DNA of 64,000 nucleotides from Sequoia sempervirens (lineage: Eukaryota > Streptophyta > Pinopsida > Cupressales > Cupressaceae). The notes under the pieces are model-generated. The model saw only the letters and a list, made by a program, of their open reading frames with translations. It was not told the origin of the DNA and made no database searches. Shown piece after piece: positions 35,411 to 47,381 of this stretch. The DNA lies in contig VDFB02321297.1 of NCBI GenBank assembly GCA_007258455.2, forward strand, positions 1 through 64,000. The letters run 5' to 3'. The position numbers and the translations under genes were made by a program. The number at the start of each line of letters is the position of its first letter. Positions within the stretch are counted from its first letter, which is position 1.

Positions 35411-35922
35411 AAGTGATTGCTTCAAATGATATCAAGACATACAAGGACTATGATACTGAGATCGACTCCAATGAGTGGAAGTGGGATTCTTGCACATCTA
35501 GTGATTATGACCTTGTTGAGGCATTCTAGGAACTTGACCTATCTAACCCCTCAACCAAAGGAAAAGCGTGGATTGATTCCTTTTGGGACCAACAAGGACC
35601 ACCCACCTTAGATGTATTTAAAAATGATGAAGCAATAGTTGAGTTTATGGGATTACACAAAAGAATTCCTTATGGAGATCATAAAGTTGGCTTTACCATA
35701 GATCTTGATAACACAACCTACTTTGGGGAGTTTGTCCAACCCTCCAGCCGCAAAAGTGAAAATGATAAAATTAAAAAAGAAAGGTATCTAGGTGAAAACT
35801 GAAATGCGCCTCTAGACTGAGAAAAAATAAAAAGAAAGGATGCATCCATGGGTGAAAACCTCTTCGAGGTGCCCAAGGATGGAGGGTTGGACTTACTTCC
35901 CATAAACCAATAGAAATCACCT

Positions 35923-37290
35923 ATGCTAGTAGAAAATTCTATGGAAGTCAACACGAGCACTGATGATAATCCTAAGATTGTCCACTTTGCAACATATTTG
36001 ACAGAAACAGTACAACCAGAGTTTCATGCATTCTTCATCGAGAGACAAATAAAATTTGCTTGGTCTTACACCAACATGCCTAGTTTAGATCCCAAGTTGG
36101 TTTTACATCACTTTCCATTATTTCCTGATGCTAAACCAGTCAAGCAAAAACTAAGGAAAATGCATCCGCAAATTACCCTATTAGTCAAGGCCGAGTTAAA
36201 GAAGTTATTGGATGTTGGCTTCATTCGACCTATTGACTATGTAGAGTGGATTTATAATCTAGTACTAGTGACAAAGCCAATAGGAAGAATTTGTATATGT
36301 ACTAATTTCTGAGATTTAAACAAGGCATGTCCAAAACATGACTTCCCCATACCAAATATTGACATTATTGTAGACTTAATAGCAAGGTACTAGATGCTAT
36401 CCCTCATGGATGGTTTCTCAGGATACAATCAAATTAAGATATCCCTTGAAGACCAACACAAGACAACTTTCACATGTCCTTGGGGAACATATTGCTAGAA
36501 TGTCATGCCTTTTGGATTAAAAAATGTTAGAGAAACATATCAACACACCATGACCACAATCTTTCATGACCTCATGCATACTCTCATGGAAGATTATGTG
36601 GATGACCTATTAGCCAAGTCATTAACAAGAGTTGGCCATCTGTTAGTGTTAGACAAGATTTTCAAGAGACTAGAAGAATACAAAGTATGACTGAATCCAA
36701 AGAAATGTGTGTTTGGAGTAACATCAGGAAAGCTCCTAGGGTACATTGTTTCCAAAAGAGGCATTGAAGTTGACCTTGCCAAAGTAAAAGCTATCATATA
36801 CATGCCACCACCAACCAATATAAGTCAACTATGAACAATCCAAGTCATATTATAGTCCATCTGAAGGCTCATCATGCAACTTGTAGATAAGTGTCAACCA
36901 TTCTAGAACTTGCTAAGAAAAGGAGTACCATTTGTGTGGATAGATCGATGTCAAGAGGCCTTCTAGTAGATAAAATATTATCTATTAGCACCATCAATCC
37001 TAATAACTCCTATTGATGGAAGACATCTCATACTCTACATATCAGCAACCACGACAATTCTAGGGGCATTACTCACACAAAATGACAATGAAGGAAGAGA
37101 ACGAGCAATTTATTATATCAGTTGTACATTTGTGGGATACAAGCTCAATTACAATCCAATTGAACGTGCCTATCTTGTGGTAGTTTTTTCCACTCAAAGG
37201 ATTAGGCATTACATGTTGAACCATCAAACAAAGCTCGTATCCTTTAAAATATCTCCTCGGTAAAGTAGCCTTGATAGGTCAGTTAGCTAA
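35923..37290 (+). pseudogene. Gypsy reverse transcriptase and RNase H
   Basis: The RT begins in 35923-36312 (KLRKMHPQITLLVKAELKKL, GFIRPIDYVEWIYNLVLVTK). After a stop, DLNKACPKHDFPIPNID and SLMDGFSGYNQIKI follow, then MPFGLKNVRETYQ and the active site YVDD (36595-36606). The first RNase H region holds LYISATTTILGALL and NPIERAYLVVVF. At least six stops. Domain order and residues are typical of gypsy. Confidence 0.92.
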
Positions 37291-37297
37291 ATAGATA

Positions 37298-37770
37298 ATG
37301 ATACTAAGTGAATATGACATTCAATATGTTGAACACAAAGCAATAAAAGGACAAGTTATAGCTAACCAACTTGTAGATGCAACTACACTAGTAGACCACC
37401 CATTGGTTTTATATTTTCTTGATAAGTCTATCTTCACACTAGATACTTCAACCACATGGAAGTTATATTTTGACAGATCTCACACAAGTCATGGTTTAGG
37501 AGTAGGCATATTTTTTGTTACACCTCAAGGAGATACCATACAAAAGTAATTTAGAATTGCTTCCTCTTGTACCAACAACATCACAGAGTATGAAGCTTTA
37601 CTTATAGGACTTCACATGGCTATCAAATGGAAGATCAAAAGCCTTCAAGTATATAGGGACTCACAATTGGTTATTTGTCAAGCTAACAATGACTATGACA
37701 CCAAGGATGAGAAGCTCACTCCATACAAACAGATGGTTGACAATTTTAAGTAGTACTTTGATGAAATCAT
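37298..37770 (+). pseudogene. Second (archaeal-type) RNase H
   Basis: WKLYFDRS (first Asp region, about 37459), GLGVGIFFVTPQGD, then after a stop TNNITEYEALLIGLHMAIKW and YRDSQLVICQANNDY. This additional RNase H after the RT-linked one marks the Tat-type plant gypsy group. Confidence 0.85.
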
Positions 37771-37870
37771 CTTTTGGAAGGTCCCTTGAATCCAAAACAA
37801 GACAATCGATGCAATGGAAATAATTGGTTCTCTCTTGGACATTCTAGTTAACATGCCACAATAAAAGTTC

Positions 37871-39193
37871 TTGATAGAACAGTTATTGATCCCTACCTTT
37901 GATATCCCTGAGTCTGAGATGGTGTGTGAACTTGCTGGTCCCAACTCCCCTTGGTACAAATATGTTTATGACTACCTACATGACCAAGTCATTCCCCTTG
38001 ACCTATGTTCCAATCAACGCAAGGCTTTCATTCATAAGACCTCTATATATTCCATCATCGGTGATACTCTTTATTGTCAAAGCCTAGAGAACACCCTCCT
38101 ACAATGCCTTGATATTGATGAAGCACAAACAACCTTATGAGAGGTACATGAGGGTATATGTGTAGCCCACTCTAGTGGTACTACTCTAGCTAAGAAGATC
38201 ATGGACACTAGATACTATTGTCCCATGATGGAATGTGATGCATACCACTTTGTCAAGAAATTTTGACAGTTTCAAATTCATGGAGACCTTATACATGCAC
38301 CAGCTCAAGAACTCTAGCCGATCACATCACCATGGCCCTTCCCCCAATGGGGACTTGACCTCATAGGTAAAATCCATCCCACTTCATCCAATGACCATAA
38401 GTTCATTATCACAACAACTGAGTATTTCATAAAATGGATTGAATATATCCCCATGACATACATTATTGGAAAACCAATATCTAAATTTATCCTCAATTAC
38501 ATCATTTTCCAATATGGTGTCCCACAGTCCATTATCACTGATAACAGTCATTCCTTTAAGAATTGGGATGTTTGACAATTATGCAAAAAATTCCATATCC
38601 AACATCACTTATCCACCCCATACTATCCACAAGGTAACAACAAGCTCATGAACATAATCAAAATCCTCAAGAACACTGTCAATGATGTTGGTCATGACTG
38701 GCACCTTCAACTCAATCCTGCCTTATGGGACTACCAAACTAGTATCTACACTCCCACAAGAGCCACACAATATTCATTAGTCTTCAGTTTTGAGGCCATC
38801 TTACCTATCAAGGTCGATTTTCCTTATCTAAGGGTATCCATTCAAGGGCTTATTGATGATGAAGAATATTACTTTCCAGACTGCATGAGTTGGAACTGTT
38901 AGATGGGTGAAGACAAAATGCATTGGTTCATCTACAAGCTTATCAAAATCATCTTTTCCATAGCTACAAAAAGAAGGTTTTGGTCAGAAACTGACATTGG
39001 TGATTTGGTTTTAATGGAAAATCCTAAGAATCAAGTAGAAAGAGAGAAGCCTGGAAAATTTGAACATAATTGGTTGGGTCCATACATCGTAATAGTAGTA
39101 TACACATTTGGAGCTTATCAACTTTCAACTCTTGAAGGGGAAGCATTATCAGAGCTTATCAATAGCTTAGGCTTGTGTAAATTCTACAACTAG
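37871..39193 (+). pseudogene. Gypsy integrase and C-terminal domain
   Basis: Zinc-binding remnant VHEGICVAHSSG (about 38143). Core WGLDLIGKI (first Asp), SIITDNSHSF (second Asp). The usual QGNGQAEA is QGNNKLMN, so the catalytic Glu is lost. The frame 38648-38902 has DWHLQLNPALWDYQTS and TPTRATQYSLVF. The frame 38903-39193 has the chromodomain-free C-terminus GDLVLMENP then KFEHNWLGPYIV. Confidence 0.9.
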
Positions 39194-41142
39194 ATTCAAA
39201 GAGCCATGTAAAAACCTAACAATATAATTTTTTTTTTAAAATCAAAAAAATTGTCACCTTGATGAAAACCTAACAAACAGGCATCTTGGTTACACAAAAA
39301 AAAAATAGTAAAGAGAAATAATTCATCCAATAGTGAAAACCACTTTGGTGGTGCTTTGGATAAGTACCATGGTGAAAACCTAGCAAACAGGCGCCATGTG
39401 TAGTCATTTTTTTCTCCATCATCTACCATCCTTCTATTTGGTTTCCACCCTCGATCATAATAAATTTGCCTTCACGCTTTCTCATGTCATCCATAATAAT
39501 GCTTTGTTTCCCTTTCCATGGCCTAGAATGATTGAAATTTCACATCTTTTCTCCTTTCATATCCATCCACAATAAGGCTTATCTAGTTCCACCCCTAATA
39601 AATCGGTCCTATACCTGACTGGGGCAAAGTACTTAACCACCATCTTCGAGGGATCCTACACTTGGTATTGGAGATCACTATATCAAAAATCCAAAAAAAA
39701 AAAACACACGTCAAAAAGCCAAAAAAAAATAGAAAATTTCAAAAATCCAAAAAAAATCAAAATATGTCATAAATCCAAAAAAATCAAAATATTTCAAAAA
39801 CCCAAAAAAAATCCAAATAACCTTCAAAAATCCAAAAATAGTGTCAGATTCAATTGAACTACGTTGCCTCTGCATGTATAATGTAGGAAAGGCCATCTTC
39901 GATGAGCCCTTGAGGCACTAGGTCATCCCTTTAGGGTTTTTTGAGTCAAGTCAATTATGATTCAGTCCATAATAAATAATCCAACAATATAAGGTCAAAT
40001 TCTGTCAAACTACGAGGTATACGTGTATTGTTACATAGGAAAGTCTATCTATGATGAGCCCCTAATGCCCTAGGTCAATCCCTTAGGGTTTGTAGAGTCT
40101 GTCATTGTCCACAATAAATCAGACACAAACAACCATCTAAATCTCAACAAAATCATGAATCAATAGACAAACTGTCCAATTAGTCTTCAAACCAAACCGT
40201 TCAATTGCCTAATCAATCAGAACATCAAACATCAAACCATTCAATCAATGGTCTTAAAAAAGATGTGGCACTATCAAAACCAAACTCGACGTCTTATACG
40301 ATTTTCCTCATTTCTTGAAACCAAACCCAATCCTATCATTTGTCTTATACAAGATGTGTCCTTCCTGAAACCACACATTGTCCTGAATCAACTTCACAAT
40401 TTTCCTTATATAGGTGGTTGCATGATCGAAATCAGACTTGGCATCTTATACGACATGTTTCCTTTCCTGAAACCAGGCGTTATCAATCAATCAGTCCCGT
40501 CAATCCTATTAGCAAACATTGGCAAATGATCTATATGGTTGTTGAATTTGTTTTTCTAGTTTGTCTTATCTTTTTGTTGATTTATCTTTGGTCATGTTAC
40601 TAGCCACCTCGATGATGTCCCAAGAAGGATTTAGAGGAGTGATGATGTCTCATGATCTTCTTTTTTTTCTTTGATTGTTGTTTGTGGTTTGTCTTGACAA
40701 ACATACTAGAGCAACTTCGCTCTTAGTATGAGTCAGGGCATTCCTTGACTATCAAGTGTTTATTTTTTTGCAAAGGGATAACATTTCACACCTTGGTCTA
40801 TGTCATACCATGGTGTTTATTGTCCATTTTATCATATTTTTAGAATCCAATGATGATAATCATGCAAGCCTAATATCTATCAAGAAAAATATCAATCCCT
40901 CTCTATTCATCTTTTTTCCACACTAGTATTTTCCCCTTGCTAACATTTCTCTTCATCAATCATTGCATTCATCCACTATCAGATTTTCTTATCGGAATAA
41001 TTTTTCAAATTTTTTTGAAACTCTTTCAAAATTTGAAAAAAATTTCCAAGGGGGAATAGGTCTATCTCGTCTTCATCACGACACATTAGGGAATTTTTTT
41101 TAACTGAATTTCTTTGAAACATAGTGATAAACTACATTGTAT
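39194..41142 (+). other. Gypsy 3' non-coding region with short repeats
   Basis: Twice 'TGAAAACCTA(A/G)CAAACAGGC' (39262 and 39372). An A-rich block of 'aaaatccaaaaaa' units at 39680-39840. Three imperfect repeats of about 100 bases around 'cttatacga..t..ttcct...tgaaacca' at 40285, 40350 and 40450. Two 'ctttagggttt' blocks near 39930 and 40080. No gene supported. Confidence 0.6.
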
Positions 41143-41157
41143 CAAAGAGGGACAAAA
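41143..41157 (+). other. Polypurine tract
   Basis: AAAGAGGGACAAAA directly before the TG of the 3' LTR. Confidence 0.8.
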
Positions 41158-42125
41158 TGTAGGTCACATTGAAAAATGTCCTAGACCTACAAACACTATT
41201 TTTCCTTGTCAATTCCCTTTCTTCCCCACATAATTGAATAATCTTAATTATTTGGTTATTTCCTAAACTCACATTCATCTATTAATTAAATAATTTTAAT
41301 TATTTAATTAATTAATTTCTTTCCTTTATTCTTCTTTGATTAATTAAATAAATTATACTTATTTAATTATGTCACTAATGTCCCCTTCTCTCTATAATTA
41401 AATAAATTCTTATTTATTTAATTATTTACTAATTTATCATTTCCCTCCACTTTTGAATTAAATTATTATTTAATTAAAAATTCAACTTTCCCTCTTCTTC
41501 TATAATTAAATAATTGTTTTAATTATTTAGTTATTCACTTTCCCTCCTAAATTAAATAATTTTATAATTATTTAATTTATTCTAGCCACCTCTTTTTCTA
41601 TGCTAAATCTTATCTCCTTTCTCATTTAATCTTCACCCTTGATTGAATTAATTTATAATTCAATCTCAACCATCCATCCTTAATCAAACCCTATCTTTGC
41701 ACTAATTTTTCCCTAACCCTATTTCATTGCTTCTCAAGCAATCTTGACCATTTATTTTCATGTTATATTGGCTTTAATCCTAGCCCTTCATTCAAAAATG
41801 GTTTTCTATAAAAGAGACCTCTCGTTGTCATTTCAACCCTATATTGAGTTCAAGTATATTGAAGGAGACAAGTATAATCTTCAATATTTTGCTATCATTA
41901 TCACTAGGCTTATTATTGCATACTCAAAATCTCAGGGAAATCAAGCATATAAAGCAATATGGAGAAGGACTATGGAGGTGAATCAACCATGGCATAAGAA
42001 TATTGATAATATTACTTCATATTTTATGTTTCTATGTTCACTTGTGTTTCATTTTTGGTTTAGGGGCTTTAGGGTTTGAGTTTGATTGATTCATGCCTTG
42101 TACTTTAATTTTACCCTATCCTACA
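41158..42125 (+). repeat. 3' LTR of gypsy element (968 bp)
   Basis: Starts TGTAGGTCACATTGAAAAAT and ends CTATCCTACA; collinear with 28379-29390 with one deletion of about 40 bases. Not followed by the TSD but by PBS and leader. Confidence 0.93.
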
Positions 42126-42564
42126 TTGGTAAACTCGACATGAACTAACGAGATTTGAAAGAATTTTTAAGAAATTTTGAATTTTAGGTTTGCAATACAT
42201 CTATAAGGCCAAACGATGCATTTGAGAGATAATGTGACACATTTGTGGTATGGCATGATGCATTTGATAGATTTTGTAATGCATATGTCAGAACAAAACA
42301 CTGCATTCATAGCATCGAGAGCCGCATTTGCTTAACTATAAGGCATATCATTTTATTAGTCTATTTTCATATTTTTCTATCATTTATCAACTTTTTGGTT
42401 TTTTATTTTCACATCTCGACAGAATAATTAAATTATTTCCATTTTGAGATTTTCTAGATTTGAGTGTTTTTTACGATCAAGCTTCCTTTAATATCCTTTA
42501 ATTATTTCCAAGGTTTGATTTTTACTGATTCATTCCATTTACCTTAATTTTACCCTATTCTACA
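42126..42564 (+). other. Rearranged gypsy 3' end
   Basis: 42126-42473 repeats the element's own PBS and leader start (29391-29740). 42474-42502 repeats host flank (CGATCAAGC, then TCCTTTAATATCCTTT). 42511-42564 is an LTR 3'-end fragment ending CTATTCTACA, and then the true TSD CAATC follows. Confidence 0.8.
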
Positions 42565-42569
42565 CAATC
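42565..42569. repeat. Target-site duplication CAATC (right)
   Basis: Matches 28374-28378. Confidence 0.85.
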
Positions 42570-45027
42570 AAGCCTCCTTTAATATCCTTTGATGCTTCAA
42601 CAACCATAGGTTTATTCGTATTTGGGGCCAAGGCCTAGATTGCAAGGGCTGCCCAATGTGGGTTGAACCTTGATCCTGACAATGCCATTTTTTGCTTCCT
42701 CTTCTATGGAGAAATATTTTCCTTCTTATTTCTTGATAGTATCAAAAACAATTTCCGAAGCAATGTCCCACTCAGGGAGTAGTAACAAGCCACTATTCTA
42801 CACCATTCTTCTCCCTTCTTTAGGAGTAATGTTCTTAGACTCAAAATTCATTTATGCCCCCATCTTTGCAGATACTTCATCATACTTTTCTCTAGGCACA
42901 TTTTCTTGTGCCAATTGAACTCTTCTATGGTACTACTCCCTCTTTTCTCTTATAAAAAAATATTTAAACTCTTGGGACATTACAAATTCATCATCAGAAT
43001 TGAATTTTGAACATGTCAGTTCTCTCACATCATTGAGGCTATTTCTCCCCATGGCCACATCCAATCTGAATCTTTGCTAGAGAAGGCCAATAATATTTTG
43101 TCTTGGGGGGATGGCATATACTATTGAATTTAATCCGTAGTAATATGAACATCTTCACTTTCATCTTGACTAATAGGATAGTCAACCAAAAATGGTGGTT
43201 GTTCAATTTTTATCCTCTTTTGTGGTTGCTCCCTTGGGGGAGAATTCACACTGATTATTTGAGGGGAAGGATAGGGAGTGATCTGTTGTGGGTCTATTTA
43301 CACATTTTCTCTAATAATAGGCCCTTGGGGCATTTTGGTAGAAAGGTTAGGTCTAGGCCACTTTACTAGTTTCTCTTCCAAGGCAGGGGCCTTACGTACA
43401 ACTCTATCAAAATATTTTAAAACCACTTCAATCTTGGCAATTAGGTTACTAAAATGAGAAAATTCCCTAAGATAGTCCCTATCCTTCTTTGTCTTGGCAA
43501 CCTTTTCCTTGATGAATGCAATCCATTTCACTTCCCTGTTGGTTGCCTCATAATCATCCTTATAGTTTCTTATGACATATTCACTCTCATAAATCCGATG
43601 GAAAAAAGTGAACGTTTTGATACTCGTCCTGACCTGGTGTATGAAACCTTTAGGGTCAAAATCCTTGACCTTCCCTATTATAACCTATATTCCCCAAGAA
43701 TATCTTTTAGCCTCCCTAAGCCATCTCTAGTTTAGGTGAAATCTAAAAAGGTATTAACATAAGCAAAAAATGACCCCTTCTTTTATTTCCTTCAATGAAA
43801 TTGATTAGCCTCATTCAATTGCCATATAATTTCCATGAATGCCAATCTAGATGGCACATACCTAGGAAACACATGGGGGGCTTCACGGTGTACCCATATA
43901 TTCTAATAACAACTGAGTTGTCATAAAGGTAATAATCTCCCCAATTGTGACGTACTCCTAACTCTAGCCTCCTATCTTTAGGCCTAAGAAAATCCAAAAT
44001 TTCCTTGTACAATCTGATTCCAGGTAGACACAACCTTGACAAGACCTCCCTTACAAAATAGTTCTCAAAAACAACATAGTTGGACTCACTACAATGTTTG
44101 TCCCAAATACGGGTCTAACACTTGCACTGGGAGATCATTTCCCTCTTTATCTTTCCATGGATAAGTTTTAAATCTCTTCTCTAATGGAATTTCCCCTTGT
44201 ACAAAAGCATATGACATAAGAGAGAATACCACCTGAAACTCACCTTCTTACTATTTCTCTTAATGTCCACCAGTTGATTGTGAATAGCCTCAGCTATAAA
44301 GCTAGCATAGTCAAAGTCACTATTGACGAAAGGATGATGTATGTCAACAACCATATACATGAGATGTATTTACATTTTTTAGTGTGAATCTTCCCCTAAT
44401 ACTTGGCATAATGCCCAATATGTTATTCTGCAATAGTCTTCAAAATACTTGACGTCAAAAGGCTCAGATTCATTATCAAGGATTCTCAATGACTTTCCTG
44501 TGTAGCCCTTCTATCTGAATCTAGGGAGCCATTGCACCCTAAAACTAATTCTATCTTGTCAAAAAATTTGTCTGAATAGCTAAGGTCTATAACCTTACTT
44601 GCATCCACATGGAGTCCCAAAACTTCAGCAACAAACTCCTTGATTATGTCCATTAGGACACTTCCATCCAATGCCCTAATTACTTTGATATTTTCATCAT
44701 ATCTGGAAGCAAGGTGTCTAATAAGTTCCACATTTACGAAGACATTAGGGACAACTAGCTTCCCCAAATCAGAGGTCCATGCATTGGAGATGGGGGCATG
44801 GCAGTTTCTTTTCCATAGCAGTTTAGGAATAATTCCCACCTAGTGACTATGTCATCTTGGTTCTTTAGCTCAACATCTTTGTAATTTTTGGCCTTATCTA
44901 CCATCCCACCTACTGCATTAGTTATGAGGGAATGCACAAGTTGTTTTGAGGAACCCGACAACTGGGCCATAATATCCTCCTCAAACAATCTTTTAGATGT
45001 AGAGGGTTGGGTGTTTGACTGAATCAT
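42570..45027 (-). pseudogene. Unrecognised minus-strand gene, N-terminal and middle part
   Basis: Frames on the minus strand in order: 45027-44755 (MIQSNTQPSTSKRL, then HSLITNAVGGMVDKAKNY), 44839-44486 (VNVELIRHLASRYDENIKV and a hydrophobic VAEVLGLHVDAS block), 44042-43815 (GIRLYKEILDFLRPKDRR, then a W/Y-rich IRIYGYTVKPPM), and 43531-43298 (basic KEKVAKTKKDRDYL). Gaps hold stops. Near 42600 the frame reads EASKDIKGGLIV and continues at 28373 after removal of the gypsy element. I do not recognise the family. A transposon-associated ORF or an amplified host gene are both possible. Confidence 0.55.
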
Positions 45028-45710
45028 AATTCTAAATAATTTAAAATAGATTTCTACACTATCCTATTGGGACTTTACAATCTTACACAATATATTTTGT
45101 AGACTTGATTATGATCTTCAAGAATTTAACAATGGTGAATTTTTTCAAGAAGGGTGTACCTATTTTTTAATTGTTTAGAGCTCAAGTTGACACAGAATGG
45201 GAACATCTCTATGAATTTTTCTACTATGCCAGACCAAACAAATGAGACAAATAGCTACATTAAACTTAAAATTTATGAAGGTAATCAACTTAAAAGATGA
45301 GACATCATTCATCACATCCACCATTACTTCTTGTTCGTGTGAGGGTAGTTCATTCATCTACCCGTTTATCAATTTTGAACATGGGCCATCCACCTAGAAG
45401 GGAAGTACAAACCTCAATGATGAGGAAACCCTTGATTTTGTTGAAAAGGATATAGTCATCCCCTCTCTCCAATAGGATTCTCCCACATGAGAATATCATC
45501 ACACCGTGTCCTTTCGTGGTTCCACAACCAAGAAAAGGACATGCCACTATGGGCCCATGGACTTGGGGAATCCTTTAATCTTTCGCCACATGCCAACATT
45601 CTATGGAGCCTATACACAACACTCTTTGAAAGTTCTCTCATGCCCCAAAATTAGTCTCCACTTGTGACACTTGTATACCTTTCGCAATCCTTTTTTTCAT
45701 AAAAAATCCT
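45028..45710 (-). pseudogene. Unrecognised upstream frames of the minus-strand gene
   Basis: Three overlapping minus frames (45641-45456, 45547-45350, 45357-45175) form one reading with two frame changes: RELSKSVVYRLHRMLACGER, then ILLERGDDYILFNKIKGFLI, then LPSHEQEVMVDVMNDVSS. They lie between a TATA box (46078) and the frame at 45027, so could be its N-terminus or a separate upstream gene. No domain recognised. Confidence 0.4.
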
Positions 45711-46070
45711 AATACTGAAGCATGGAAAGAGGTAGGGACCACTTTTATATGAGCAATTTAGATTACCATAATACTGCATGTGTATAATTCACTTTTCAAT
45801 GCGAGCACTTAGGGAAAAAGGATGGGGAAGACATTATAAAATAAAATTCCACAACGAATGGACTTATTAGGTAATAGGGTATGCGGGGCCGGTAAAAACA
45901 CAGGGTTGTGACATAACGACACAACTTAAGCAAAAGGCAACCTGAATAACCAACCAACAGAAAAATATAACAAGAACACAAGGGTTTAAGAGGGCTTAAG
46001 GGTTTAGAGAAGAGATAAATGAGAGTAAATATGTTATAAATGATATGAAGAACATCAAGTTGGTGAAGTA

Positions 46071-46078
46071 TATATAGA
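46071..46078 (-). promoter_or_regulatory. TATA box candidate for minus-strand gene
   Basis: The minus strand reads CTATATATAC, with leader-like DNA downstream and the first frames about 370 bases away. Only the motif and position support it. The frame at 46281-45796 overlaps it and looks non-coding. Confidence 0.4.
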
Positions 46079-46279
46079 ATGAAGACATCAATACTCAAAA
46101 CTTGAGCATTTAATTCACCACAAGACACACATGTTGATGTGACAATATTATTTTCTAAAAACAAAGTCATGACTTTAAGTGATTTAATAAGTAATAAAAG
46201 TTCAACCATTGATATTTGCAAATTTGACGGTTCTAGGGTTATTTCGGAGGTTTGAATTCGCAAGTCTAGTGCTTCAGAC

Positions 46280-46639
46280 ATTTGATTCTAGAATGCAACT
46301 ACAACCATCCATGGAACATTCATCAAACAGTTAAGTTGCACAATAATATAACTTGTAGTTACTATCAGTGCAATTTTAATTTTCTGAGTATATTAATGTT
46401 ATATTAACTTATTAAATAATATAACTCATAGTTACCAGTCATTAAGTTGCACTAGCATCTAGCTTCAAACATGGTACTTCGCTCAATGGCTCACTTCTGA
46501 TAAGAACTTATAATATGTTGACACTTGTCTCCATTCTGAACACTTTATGAAGGAATTTGGGTGTGTAGAAAATTTGTCTTGGAATAGAACAATATATAGT
46601 ATTTGATATTTTCACCACCCACCCTATAAGTTTTTACTA
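46280..46639. other. Spacer, nothing recognised
   Basis: AT-rich. A short direct repeat ('aataatataact..tagtta') occurs near 46340 and 46418. Confidence 0.4.
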
Positions 46640-47118
46640 GCATACTAGTTTAATTCACCAATGAAATTTTTTTATTGGTTTGAAAATAGGTTTAATTCAC
46701 TAATGATTTTTTTTTATTGGTTTGAAAATATGTTTAATTCACTAATGAAAATATATTTTTGGTTTGAAAATAGGTTTTAATCGCTAACAAAAAAAAAAAT
46801 GGTTTGAAAATAGGTTTAACTCGCCCACAAAAATATTTTTTTGGTTTCAAAATAGGTTTAATTTTCCAATGAAAATATTTTATTGGTTTGAAAATAGGTT
46901 TTAATCGCCAATGAAAATATTTTATTGGTTTCAAAAAATTATAATTTGTTAGGATTTTCTATAGACTTTTGGCAATTACAAAAGATTCGCCAATTGAGAT
47001 TATTATTTTTTCCTTGAAAAAAGAAAAAAATTCACCAATAAAAATAATATTTTTTTCGTGAAGTATACAAGATTCGCTAGGTTTTTACACCTTTCCAAGG
47101 GGGGGTTCTTAAATTTAT
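46640..47118. repeat. 42-bp tandem array in a TTCGCC-type repeat
   Basis: About seven units of ggtttgaaaatagg then tttaattc(a/g)c(c/t)aatgaaaat at 46675-46935. TTCGCCAA/TTCACCAA words follow, and an end with a G-run and TTCTTAAATTTATCC shared with the insertion ending at 5382. The K/F-rich minus frame at 46934-46734 is only the repeat in translation. It abuts truncated gypsy RNase H coding sequence. Confidence 0.7.
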
Positions 47119-47129
47119 CCTTGGGAGCA

Positions 47130-47375
47130 CTTGAAGGAGCAGGAAAAGGTGAAGAGGTCAACTAGCAATAAGGGCTTTGTACTCAGTGATGTTATTGGTA
47201 CAATGAAATTCCAATCGAAAAGATAGAGGAACCGGATTTCCTTTGGGTGAGATTAAAGCTACACATGCCCCAGAGTTGGTTTGACATATCGATCCATAAA
47301 ATTACATTTCCCACATAGGTTCATGATCCAATGTGAATAGATTTTCTTCCAAAAACAAATCCATATTAGGGAAGG
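47130..47375 (-). pseudogene. Second RNase H, truncated
   Basis: Minus translation gives GACVALISPKGNPVPLSFRL then CTNNITEYKALIAS, the middle of the archaeal-type RNase H. The last third is lost at the truncation. Confidence 0.75.
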
Positions 47376-47381
47376 ATGAGA

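Larger units (their letters stand above)
28379..42564 (+). mobile_element. 14.2-kb Ty3/gypsy element, Tat-like
   Basis: LTR, PBS, a 3.7-kb leader, gag, protease, G-patch, RT, RNase H, a second RNase H, integrase, a 2-kb 3' region, polypurine tract and LTR in the gypsy order, flanked by a perfect 5-bp TSD. The second RNase H and the great length fit the plant Tat/Ogre group (inference from domain order). All proteins have stops. The 3' end is abnormal: a full LTR is followed by 348 bases of leader and a small LTR fragment before the TSD. Confidence 0.92.

Noticed and set aside
41158..42125. Simple end of the gypsy element at 42125
   Set aside because: No TSD follows; the element's own PBS and leader continue, and the TSD is at 42565.
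45796..46281. 161-codon hydrophobic minus frame
   Set aside because: Overlaps the TATA and leader-like region; many Cys/Leu/Tyr runs, no family resemblance, probably chance.
46734..46934. 66-codon K/F-rich minus frame
   Set aside because: Product of the 42-bp tandem repeat.
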